Below, piece after piece: positions 1-4,656 of a stretch of DNA of 6,565 nt. The DNA is from CAYMDJ01 sp964537525 (GTDB lineage: Archaea > Aenigmatarchaeota > Aenigmatarchaeia > QMZP01). The notes beneath the pieces were generated by a model. The model was not told where the DNA came from, did not search any database, and was given only the letters and a program-made list of their open reading frames with translations. The stretch lies in assembly GCA_964537525.1 (NCBI GenBank), contig CAZIAB010000046.1:1-6565 (forward strand), written 5' to 3'. The position numbers were made by a program, and so were the translations under genes. Every line of letters starts with the position of its first letter. Within the stretch, counting starts at the first letter, position 1.

Positions 1-54
1 GTCAAAGAAGGCCTCCCCGGTCTTCTCGTCGAGCTCGATGAAAAGCTTCTCCAT
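1..54 (-). CDS. Unrecognised protein, N-terminal fragment (18 codons)
   Basis: An open frame on the minus strand begins at an ATG at 54-52 and runs off the left edge; the visible peptide is MEKLFIELDEKTGEAFFD. It is too short to assign a family. The start is supported by the reading frame, by the end of G/C-rich coding-like sequence at the ATG, and by an A/T-rich upstream region. An A/T-rich box at about 78-86 lies some 28 nt upstream of the ATG, and the symmetric TATA at 97-108 lies about 48 nt upstream. No Shine-Dalgarno site is seen on this strand, so a leaderless mRNA is likely. The gene is transcribed away from the tRNA gene. Confidence 0.55.
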   Translation of the reverse strand, partial: MEKLFIELDEKTGEAFFD

Positions 55-96
55 GTTTTATAATTTGTGAAAGGAGGAATAAAAAACGAATAAAGG

Positions 97-108
97 TTTA
101 TATATAAA
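97..108. promoter_or_regulatory. Near-perfect symmetric TATA box
   Basis: The 12-base palindrome TTTATATATAAA sits in the A/T-rich gap between the minus-strand gene starting at 54 and the tRNA gene starting at 177. Being symmetric, it could bind TBP in either direction. Directed leftwards it predicts a transcript start near 77 and a leader of about 23 nt for the 1-54 gene. Directed rightwards it would give a tRNA precursor with a 5' leader of nearly 50 nt. The 141-147 box is the better placed candidate for the tRNA. Confidence 0.5.
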
Positions 109-133
109 CACAATAATATAACACAAAACCAGA

Positions 134-168
134 TGGACGTCATATAACCATTGGATAAAGTCGTCATT
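134..168 (+). repeat. Upstream copy (A) of an interrupted direct repeat
   Basis: Three blocks recur in the same order at 617-651: TGGACGTCAT (134-143; 9 of 10 match), CATTGGATAAA (149-159; 11 of 11) and GTCGTCATT (160-168; 8 of 9). The blocks differ in spacing: copy A has ATAAC between blocks 1 and 2, which completes a TATA-like box, and lacks the CCAA found before block 3 in copy B. This copy ends 8 nt before the tRNA gene. GACG at 136-139 could pair with CGTC at 162-165. Confidence 0.55.
141..147 (+). promoter_or_regulatory. Candidate TATA box of the tRNA-Lys gene
   Basis: CATATAA is centred about 33 nt before the mature tRNA 5' end at 177. The usual archaeal TATA-to-start distance of about 26 nt would put the transcript start near 170, leaving a leader of about 7 nt for RNase P to remove. 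The alternative GGATAAA at 153-159 is too close to the tRNA. Confidence 0.5.
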
Positions 169-215
169 CCAGCGGTGGGCCTGTAGCTCAGTCTGGTTAG
201 AGCACCCGGCTCTTA

Positions 216-246
216 TCGACTATTACTGATGTAAGACTTGGTAGAA
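216..246 (+). other. tRNA intron 1 (31 nt, canonical position 37/38)
   Basis: The geometry is that of an archaeal BHB splice site. The outer helix is the anticodon stem. The central helix pairs C210-G244, U211-A243 and U213-G241, with a C212/U242 mismatch. The 5' bulge is U214 A215 / U216 and the 3' bulge is A245 A246 / A247, each cut between its second and third base. The inner intron helix includes C217-G240, G218-U239, A219-U238 and a terminal UUAC/GUAA stem with a UGAU loop. The mismatch makes it a slightly relaxed BHB. Confidence 0.85.
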
Positions 247-268
247 ACCGGGGTGTCGTCGGTTCGAA

Positions 269-451
269 TGAACCCTTTTGCCCAGTAAACGTGCAAAAGC
301 GTTCGCGGAAAGTCTTGTGCCTATGGCACGAGAGATGTGGCATCGTGTCTCGCTGACACGAGACATCTCATCATCCATTGCGGAGGTGAGATGATGACAT
401 CTCTTGCGTCGGGGTCGCAAGAAAAGCTTCCGATGAACAAGGTTCTGGGAA
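269..451 (+). other. tRNA intron 2 (183 nt, T-loop position 59/60, BHB type)
   Basis: The splice site has ideal BHB geometry. The T-stem is the outer helix. The central 4-bp helix is U263-G449, U264-G448, C265-G447 and G266-U446. The two bulges are both AAU (267-269 and 450-452). The inner helix is GAACC (270-274) with GGUUC (441-445). Cutting between the second and third bulge bases removes 269-451 and restores UUCGAAU. Inside the intron are stable hairpins: 275-281/293-299 (7 bp), 314-321/325-332 (8 bp, loop UAU), 343-349/355-361 (7 bp) enclosed by a competing outer stem 332-338/363-369, 368-375/390-397 (8 bp) and 402-408/416-422 (7 bp). No protein is encoded. It is long for an archaeal tRNA intron and may persist as a structured, possibly circular, RNA. 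Confidence 0.85.
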
Positions 452-472
452 TCCGGCCAGGCCCATTCATTA

Positions 473-477
473 TTTTT
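473..477 (+). terminator. T-run terminator of the tRNA gene
   Basis: Five consecutive Ts, preceded by TTA, lie 8 nt beyond the last tRNA base. Archaeal RNA polymerase terminates at such T-runs on the non-template strand. Confidence 0.5.
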
Positions 478-517
478 AAAGCCGGAATCCAATTGTTTAT
501 TGTTCATGATTTGCATG

Positions 518-545
518 ATGCCGGTTGTTCACTTTTTACCGGCAT
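518..545 (+). promoter_or_regulatory. Hairpin / inverted repeat just upstream of the operon TATA box
   Basis: ATGCCGG (518-524) and CCGGCAT (539-545) form a perfect 7-bp inverted repeat around a 14-nt spacer that contains T5 at 533-537. It ends two bases before the TATA box at 548, where an upstream operator would sit. The motif TTGTTCA occurs at 500-506 and in the spacer at 525-531, and its inverse TGAACA occurs at 558-563, so the promoter is bracketed by copies. This could be an operator, or an extra terminator guarding against tRNA read-through. Confidence 0.4.
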
Positions 546-547
546 GC

Positions 548-554
548 TTATATA
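548..554 (+). promoter_or_regulatory. TATA box of the 704-1626 operon
   Basis: TTATATA is followed by a sequence without start codons leading into an open leader. Transcription would start near 577, giving a 5' leader of about 127 nt before the ATG at 704. That is much longer than for the other genes here, which look leaderless. Confidence 0.55.
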
Positions 555-593
555 CCCTGAACATGCAACGTTAAAGCAGAGACATGACATGTC

Positions 594-608
594 CATGCAT
601 TGTGCATG
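594..608 (+). other. Leader hairpin
   Basis: CATGCA (594-599) pairs with TGCATG (603-608) around a 3-nt loop, immediately after the palindrome GACATGTC (586-593). Both lie in the predicted 5' leader of the operon at 704. Nine CATG tetranucleotides occur between 505 and 673. Confidence 0.35.
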
Positions 609-616
609 AAATCAGC

Positions 617-651
617 TGGACGGCATTCATTGGATAAACCAAGCCGTCATT
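617..651 (+). repeat. Downstream copy (B) of the interrupted direct repeat
   Basis: This copy matches the 134-168 blocks in the same order: TGGACGGCAT (617-626), CATTGGATAAA (628-638) and GCCGTCATT (643-651). It can form a better stem-loop than copy A: GACGGC (619-624) pairs with GCCGTC (643-648), and inside it TTGG (630-633) pairs with CCAA (639-642) around ATAAA, with a 5-nt bulge. It lies in the predicted mRNA leader of the operon, so it could act as RNA or DNA. Confidence 0.55.
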
Positions 652-691
652 GCACAGTTGTGTGGTATGCATGTCAAGGAAATTAATGATG

Positions 692-699
692 GGAGGTGA
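692..699 (+). promoter_or_regulatory. Strong Shine-Dalgarno site for the gene at 704
   Basis: GGAGGTGA is the full 8-base complement of the archaeal 16S rRNA 3' end and sits 4 nt before the ATG at 704. It fixes the start there rather than at the in-frame ATG at 650, which has no such site. It also shows that this mRNA has a leader. Confidence 0.85.
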
Positions 700-703
700 A
701 ATA

Positions 704-1021
704 ATGGCCGAAAGGAAGAAGAGATACAATTTCAAGGAAGGAGAGATACCGGACCCCGAATGGATAGCTGAGATTCTCATTACCGTCAGGAAGGAGGTTC
801 CCGGCCTCCTCAGGGACATAATAAACATCCTCTACAGCGAGCAGTCCGCAAAGAACATGGGCAAGGCCGTAGGCGTCTACTACAAGACCCTTCAGGCAAA
901 CGGCATACCGAAGGACGTTGCGCTGGAGATGACAAAGGGGTACGTGTTTGACCTTGGAAGGATGTTCAGCAAGAAGAACTTTGACATCAACGGGCACTTC
1001 GGGGGACACCAGCATGGCTGA
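704..1021 (+). CDS. Small uncharacterised protein with a His/Gly tail, first gene of a three-gene operon
   Basis: A 105-residue soluble, probably all-helical protein of no family I recognise. The N-terminus is basic (ERKKR). Residues 20-45 (EWIAEILITVRKEVPG... to ...NILY) look amphipathic. Residues 57-80 read as a helix-turn-helix-like segment, YYKTLQANGIPKDVALEMT followed by KGY, with a helix-breaking Gly-Ile-Pro in the middle. The C-terminus HFGGHQHG has three histidines that might bind metal. The start is set by the perfect Shine-Dalgarno site at 692-699. The 57-80 segment aligns without gaps with residues 42-65 of the next protein, suggesting a duplicated family. The stop codon overlaps the next gene by 8 nt, so the two are co-translated. 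Co-transcription with a winged-helix protein suggests a regulatory or partner role, but no function can be stated. Confidence 0.85.
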   Translation: MAERKKRYNFKEGEIPDPEWIAEILITVRKEVPGLLRDIINILYSEQSAKNMGKAVGVYYKTLQANGIPKDVALEMTKGYVFDLGRMFSKKNFDINGHFGGHQHG

Positions 1022-1247
1022 GAGCAAGGCAGGGAAGGCCGTTGTTTATATGAGGGCCCTTCCTTCGGTCCTGCTAATCATGGCGAAGATGGCAGGCGTA
1101 TTCATAGACTTCAAGCTGAGCCAGCGGAGCTCAAGGAAGCATTTCAGGCAGGGGCTCATTGACGCAGGCCTTACCAGGGAGGAGGCCGATATCATAGCGG
1201 GAGGTTGCTTCTATGGAGGAGATGAAGAAGCTCAGGAAGAGGTTTGA
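1014..1247 (+). CDS. Small uncharacterised protein, probable paralogue of the preceding gene
   Basis: A 77-residue protein. Residues 9-34 are hydrophobic but interrupted by R14 and K25, so an amphipathic helix is more likely than a membrane span. Residues 43-66 (HFRQGLIDAGLTREEADIIA, then GGCF) match residues 58-81 of the preceding protein in pattern: an aromatic residue, Leu, Gly-(Leu/Ile)-(Thr/Pro)-(Arg/Lys)-(Glu/Asp), a conserved Ala and a final Gly. The C-terminus is acidic (DEEAQEEV). The gene overlaps the upstream one by 8 nt and the downstream one by 35 nt (1213-1247). The start at 1014 has only a weak G-rich site (1001-1005); an internal ATG at 1050 would give a 65-residue protein and keep the conserved segment. 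No known family is recognised. Confidence 0.75.
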   Translation: MAESKAGKAVVYMRALPSVLLIMAKMAGVFIDFKLSQRSSRKHFRQGLIDAGLTREEADIIAGGCFYGGDEEAQEEV

Positions 1248-1626
1248 CGAGCTCCAGGAGCGGCTGGAGATCATAGAGAAAACCATACCCCTCGCCTATG
1301 AGCTGGTGCACCTCAGCGAGAGGCTCAACATACCCCTCAACCTCTACAGCGGCCAGCTCAAGCAGCTCGCCCTGCTCAATTCCCTCAGGGAGATTGCTCC
1401 GGAGCTGGAGAAGGACGAGATATCCCGCCTTATAATCCAGTCCCTGCTCTCTGACAGGAGCCTCAACGTATCGGTGATAACCGCGAAGGTAAAATCACAG
1501 AGGGGGAAGGCAAGCAGGAGAATAATAGCAGAGAGGCTCGAAAGATTAGAGACGCTCGGGATAGTGGAGTACATCATCGGCATGAACAACGAGAAGCTCT
1601 ACCGCATCAGGAGGCAGGAAAAGTAA
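1213..1626 (+). CDS. Coiled-coil / winged-helix DNA-binding protein
   Basis: A 137-residue protein, probably a transcriptional regulator. Residues 1-38 are heptad-like and charged (LRKRFDELQERLEIIEKTI), consistent with a dimerising coiled coil. Residues 45-80 are helical. Residues 82-131 fit a winged helix: helix around 86-94, a basic turn (KSQRGKASRR, 94-103), a recognition-type helix RIIAERLERLETLG (103-116), then a beta-wing IVEYIIGMNNEKLYRI. The last residues are basic (RRQEK). The start at 1213 has a good Shine-Dalgarno site, GGGAGGT, at 1199-1205 inside the preceding gene, with which it overlaps by 35 nt. It closes the operon and may regulate it, since the promoter carries repeated motifs. 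A role as a structural DNA-binding protein is also possible. I cannot assign a named family. Confidence 0.85.
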   Translation: MEEMKKLRKRFDELQERLEIIEKTIPLAYELVHLSERLNIPLNLYSGQLKQLALLNSLREIAPELEKDEISRLIIQSLLSDRSLNVSVITAKVKSQRGKASRRIIAERLERLETLGIVEYIIGMNNEKLYRIRRQEK

Positions 1627-1629
1627 TGA

Positions 1630-1638
1630 TTTTTATTA
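1630..1638 (+). promoter_or_regulatory. TATA-like box of the VIT1-family gene
   Basis: TTTTTATTA follows the winged-helix gene's stop codon and is centred about 24 nt before the ATG at 1658. That is the spacing expected for a leaderless mRNA starting at 1658. If the upstream ATG at 1640 were used, it would need read-through from the operon. Confidence 0.45.
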
Positions 1639-1657
1639 CATGGAGAGAATTATCAAC

Positions 1658-2134
1658 ATGAAGCTGTCCGTCAGGAAAGGCTTTTCCTTTGGCCTGACCT
1701 CTGCAATCATAACGACGCTCGGCCTTATCGTGGGCCTCTATTCAGGGACAAATTCAAGGATTGTCGTTATAGGGGGGATACTGGTGATAGCGATAGCCGA
1801 CGCCCTCTCGGATTCCCTGGGAATGCACATCTCAGAGGAGGCAGAGAACAAACACACCGCAAGGGAGGTGTGGGAATCCACATTCTCAACCTTCCTCTCC
1901 AAGTTCTTCTTCGCGTTCACCTTCGTCGTTCCTGTCCTGCTCCTCGAGCTATGGACAGCGGTAATCGCGAGCATAATCTGGGGGATGCTCCTCCTTTCAG
2001 TCCTCAGCTTCAGGATAGCCAGGGCAGGCAAGAACAAGCCATGGAGGGTGATATCAGAGCACCTCGCCGTGGCCCTGCTGGTCATAGTGGTGACCTATTT
2101 CACAGGGGAGTTCGTGGCTTCCCTTTTCGTTTGA
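1658..2134 (+). CDS. VIT1/CCC1-family membrane protein (short form)
   Basis: A polytopic inner-membrane protein related to the VIT1/CCC1 Fe2+/Mn2+ transporters. Five hydrophobic segments are visible. The first two (about residues 9-27 and 33-55) carry the family pattern FGLTSAIITTLGLIVGL, then a small loop, then GGILVIAIADALSDSLGMHIS with acidic residues in the membrane (two Asp). A short charged linker EEAENKHTAREVWES joins segments 2 and 3, where full-length members have a long cytosolic metal-binding helix domain. Residues 73-99, 100-121 and 133-157 form the remaining spans. At 158 residues it is shorter than the roughly 230 of typical members, mainly because of the short linker. The Asp-Gly of segment 1 in characterised transporters is replaced by Thr-Ser, so the substrate is uncertain. 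The start at 1658 is preferred because of the TATA spacing; ATG 1640 would add MERIIN. Confidence 0.8.
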   Translation: MKLSVRKGFSFGLTSAIITTLGLIVGLYSGTNSRIVVIGGILVIAIADALSDSLGMHISEEAENKHTAREVWESTFSTFLSKFFFAFTFVVPVLLLELWTAVIASIIWGMLLLSVLSFRIARAGKNKPWRVISEHLAVALLVIVVTYFTGEFVASLFV

Positions 2135-2147
2135 GGGAAATAAGGCA

Positions 2148-2155
2148 TTTTAATA
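2148..2155 (+). promoter_or_regulatory. TATA box of polB
   Basis: TTTTAATA is centred about 22 nt before the ATG at 2174, with no Shine-Dalgarno site between, as for a leaderless transcript. It lies in the 39-nt gap after the VIT1-family gene. Confidence 0.5.
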
Positions 2156-2173
2156 CGAAAAACAAGTCTAAAT

Positions 2174-4624
2174 ATGGCCTCTGTGAAGATGCTCATACTG
2201 GAAGTTGACTATTTCCTTGACAATGGTAAGCCTGTCATAAGGATATGGGGGAAGACCCAGGCAGGCAAGAGCGTCGTTCTCCTGGATGACACCTTCAGGC
2301 CCTATTTCTACGTAGAGCCGGTCAAGGACATAACAGACGGTGAACTCTCTGAGCTGAAGAAGAAGCTGATGACCATAGAGGTCGAGTCCAGGAAGCCCAG
2401 GAGGATAGAGCTGGTGGAAAGGAAGTTCCTCTCAATCCCAAGGAGGCTCATGAAGATATACGTTGAGAATCCCAGGGACGTCCCGAAGTTCAGGGACCAC
2501 GTGAAGGAATGGAAGGAGATAAGGGAAGAGTATGAATACAGCATACCCTTCTACAGGAGGTACCTGATAGACAGGGGAATCCGTCCCATGGGATGGATAG
2601 AGGCCGAGGGAACCAAGGCAAAGTCAAAGCTGATGGCAGACGTCGTTATCAGGGCAAAGACGATTAAGCATTTCGATTATGAGAAGCTCCCGCCAACAAG
2701 GACGCTTGCCTTTGACATAGAGACAGTCGACGAGGATGACGAGCCCATGGTCATAATGATATCCCTCGCGGACAGCACCGGGTTTGGGAAGGTTCTCACC
2801 TACAAGAATCTGAAATTCAGGGGAGCGGAAGTCCTCGAGGACGAGGCCGGCCTCCTCAGGAGATTCGCCGAACTCATGAGGGAAAGGGACCCGGACGTGG
2901 TGGTGGGATACAACACGGACAGGTTCGATTTCGACGTGATATCTGCCAGGGCATCAAAGCTGGGTGTCGAGCTCCGGCTGGGGAGGGACGATACATGCCT
3001 CGAGTTCGTCAGGAGGGTGGGGGTCTCCGCGGCAAGGCTGGCAGGGAGGGTACACGTCGACCTGTACGATTTCGTTTCAAAGATAATGAGCGATAACCTG
3101 CTGACAGATGTCCTGACCCTCAACAACGTTTCAGAGGAGCTCATAGGCAAGGGCAAGAAGGGCATGTCCTGGAAGAGGATAGCAGAGCTGTGGAAGACCG
3201 GAAAACTGAGGGAGGTTGCCGAATACTGCCTCTGGGATTCGAAGCTCACGCTGATGCTCTCTAGGAACATACTGCCCCAGGTAACGGAGATGTGCAGGGT
3301 GACCGGACAGAGCATGTTCGACGTGTCCAGGATGACGTATGCGCAGCTGGTCGAGTGGCTCCTGGTGAGGAGGGCCCACGAGATAGGTGAAATCTCACCG
3401 AACAGGCCGAAGTATGAGGAGGTTATGAAGAGGAGAAGGTATCCTCCATACACGGGAGGGTACGTCCACACCCCCAAGGAGGGGCTCCATGACAAGATCG
3501 CCCTTTTTGACTTCAAGAGCCTTTATCCCTCGATAACGATAACCCACAACATCTCCCCGGAAACATTGGACTGCATGTGCTGCAGGGGCAGGGCAGAGAA
3601 GGAGAGAGTTCCAGAAAGTGAGCATTATTATTGCATGTCAAGGAAGGGCTTCATACCGGCCATGCTGGAGGAGATAGTGAATTCGAGGATGGATATAAAG
3701 AAGAGGATGAGAAGGGAGAAGCCCGGGACCCTCATCTATAAGTCACTTGACAACAGGCAGAACGCGCTCAAGATACTGGCCAATTCCAGCTACGGGTACT
3801 ATGGCTACGCAGGCTCGAGGTGGTATTCCAGGGTCTGCGCGGAATCCATAACCTCCTTCGGAAGGTTCTACATAAAGAAGGTCATAGAAAAAGCGGAGAA
3901 GAATGGCTTCCCCGTGATATACGGTGACACTGATTCCCTCTTCCTCAAGGTGAAGAGCATGAAGCAGGCGAGAGGGTTTCTGGAGAAGGTCAACAAGTCC
4001 CTTCCGGGAATAATGGAACTCGATTTCGAGGGATTCTACAGGTCAGGGCTCTTCGTGCTTGCAAAGTCAGGCAAGGCCGCGAAGAAGAGGTATGCCCTGA
4101 TAGACAGGAACGACAGGATAATCATAAGGGGGTTCGAGAGGGTCCGCAGGGACTGGTCGAACATAGCAAAGGAGACCCAGGAGAAGGTTTTGAAGGCCAT
4201 CCTCAAGGACAGGTCGCCCGAAAAGGCGGTGAAGATAGTGAGGGAAACCCTCAAGCGGATAAGGTCAGGCGATGTCAGCATGGATAACCTCGTCATATTC
4301 TCCCAGCTTACCCGGCCAATCGACCAGTACGAGCAGGTGGGGCCTCACGTTGCCGCCGCGGTGAAGGCAATGGACAGGGGTAGGCACATAAAGGCCGGTT
4401 CAATCATAAGCTACGTGATAACCAAGGGAACCGGAACGATATCCCAGAGGGCAGAGCCCTCGGAGGACGCGAAAGACTATGACCCAGAATACTACATACA
4501 CAACCAGGTAATGCCCGCGGCCATGAGGATACTCTCAGGCCTCGGCTTCTCGGAAGAGGAGATTCTCTCGGGAAAGAAGGAATCCCAGCAGTCCATAGGG
4601 AACTACATAAAGCTGGGTAAATAG
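2174..4624 (+). CDS. polB: Replicative DNA polymerase, family B
   Basis: An 816-residue DNA-directed DNA polymerase with 3'-5' proofreading. All motifs are intact: Exo I D181-I-E183, Exo II Y246-N-(3)-F251-D252, Exo III Y351-(3)-D355, motif A D446-(2)-SLYPSI, motif B K533-(3)-NSSYG-541, motif C YGDTDS 583-588, and KKRY 637-640. The N-terminal domain keeps Tyr13, Pro43 and Val103, corresponding to the Pyrococcus furiosus uracil pocket Y7, P36 and V93, so read-ahead stalling at deaminated bases is likely. The C-terminus QQSIGNYI (805-812) fits a PCNA-binding PIP box (Q-x-x-hydrophobic-x-x-aromatic). A Cys cluster after motif A (DCMCC, then HYYC about 18 residues later) lies where thermophilic homologues have a disulphide. 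It is slightly longer than the roughly 775 of Thermococcales enzymes, with no intein. The start at 2174 is favoured by the TATA spacing; ATG 2189 is an alternative. Confidence 0.97.
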   Translation: MASVKMLILEVDYFLDNGKPVIRIWGKTQAGKSVVLLDDTFRPYFYVEPVKDITDGELSELKKKLMTIEVESRKPRRIELVERKFLSIPRRLMKIYVENPRDVPKFRDHVKEWKEIREEYEYSIPFYRRYLIDRGIRPMGWIEAEGTKAKSKLMADVVIRAKTIKHFDYEKLPPTRTLAFDIETVDEDDEPMVIMISLADSTGFGKVLTYKNLKFRGAEVLEDEAGLLRRFAELMRERDPDVVVGYNTDRFDFDVISARASKLGVELRLGRDDTCLEFVRRVGVSAARLAGRVHVDLYDFVSKIMSDNLLTDVLTLNNVSEELIGKGKKGMSWKRIAELWKTGKLREVAEYCLWDSKLTLMLSRNILPQVTEMCRVTGQSMFDVSRMTYAQLVEWLLVRRAHEIGEISPNRPKYEEVMKRRRYPPYTGGYVHTPKEGLHDKIALFDFKSLYPSITITHNISPETLDCMCCRGRAEKERVPESEHYYCMSRKGFIPAMLEEIVNSRMDIKKRMRREKPGTLIYKSLDNRQNALKILANSSYGYYGYAGSRWYSRVCAESITSFGRFYIKKVIEKAEKNGFPVIYGDTDSLFLKVKSMKQARGFLEKVNKSLPGIMELDFEGFYRSGLFVLAKSGKAAKKRYALIDRNDRIIIRGFERVRRDWSNIAKETQEKVLKAILKDRSPEKAVKIVRETLKRIRSGDVSMDNLVIFSQLTRPIDQYEQVGPHVAAAVKAMDRGRHIKAGSIISYVITKGTGTISQRAEPSEDAKDYDPEYYIHNQVMPAAMRILSGLGFSEEEILSGKKESQQSIGNYIKLGK

Positions 4625-4627
4625 CCG

Positions 4628-4635
4628 TTTAAATT
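4628..4635 (+). promoter_or_regulatory. TATA box of the Cas4-like gene
   Basis: TTTAAATT begins 4 nt after the polB stop codon and is centred about 25 nt before the ATG at 4657, with no Shine-Dalgarno site. The gene is therefore probably transcribed on its own and leaderless, not as part of a polB operon. Confidence 0.5.
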
Positions 4636-4656
4636 GTTTTGTTCAAATTCTCTTAC

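Larger units (their letters stand above)
177..465 (+). tRNA. tRNA-Lys(CUU) interrupted by two introns
   Basis: The exons 177-215, 247-268 and 452-465 join into a 75-nt cloverleaf. The acceptor stem GGGCCTG (177-183) pairs perfectly with CAGGCCC (458-464), and the discriminator base is A465. The D-arm is GCTC/GAGC (186-189/200-203). The anticodon stem is CCCGG (205-209) with CCGGG (248-252), and the loop reads CUCUUAA after splicing, with anticodon CUU at 212-214. The variable region is GTGTC (253-257). The T-stem is GTCGG (258-262) with CCGGC (453-457), including one U-G pair, and the spliced T-loop is UUCGAAU. CCA is not encoded. A TATA-like box lies about 33 nt upstream and a T5 run lies 8 nt downstream. 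Lysine identity follows from the 37/38 intron position; moving that junction by one base does not change the anticodon. A scanner expecting contiguous tRNAs would miss this gene. Confidence 0.9.

Noticed and set aside
353..397. Possible box C/D guide RNA inside tRNA intron 2 (ATGATGA at 391-397, CTGA at 353-356)
   Set aside because: The boxes are in the wrong order for a linear C/D RNA, no convincing D box follows the C box, and both boxes lie in hairpin stems or loops. A circular form could change this, but the sequence alone does not support it.
269..451. Group I self-splicing intron in the tRNA
   Set aside because: There is no recognisable group I core, and the junctions match the protein-spliced BHB type exactly.
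337..609. A 90-codon open frame across the tRNA intron and 3' flank, considered as a homing endonuclease
   Set aside because: It has no LAGLIDADG or other nuclease motif, crosses the tRNA 3' exon and terminator, and has no Shine-Dalgarno site. It is a chance open frame.
650..703. Upstream ATG at 650 as start of the first operon gene
   Set aside because: It would add 18 residues encoded by the leader and by the Shine-Dalgarno site itself; the perfect site at 692-699 points to 704.
2800..3516. Long minus-strand open frame (238 codons) inside polB
   Set aside because: It is antisense to the intact polymerase motifs and has no promoter or recognisable domain; it is an artefact of the G/C-biased codon pattern.
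4639..4656. TTG start at 4639 for the nuclease gene
   Set aside because: It lies between the TATA box and the expected transcript start at about 4657, so it would not be in the mRNA.
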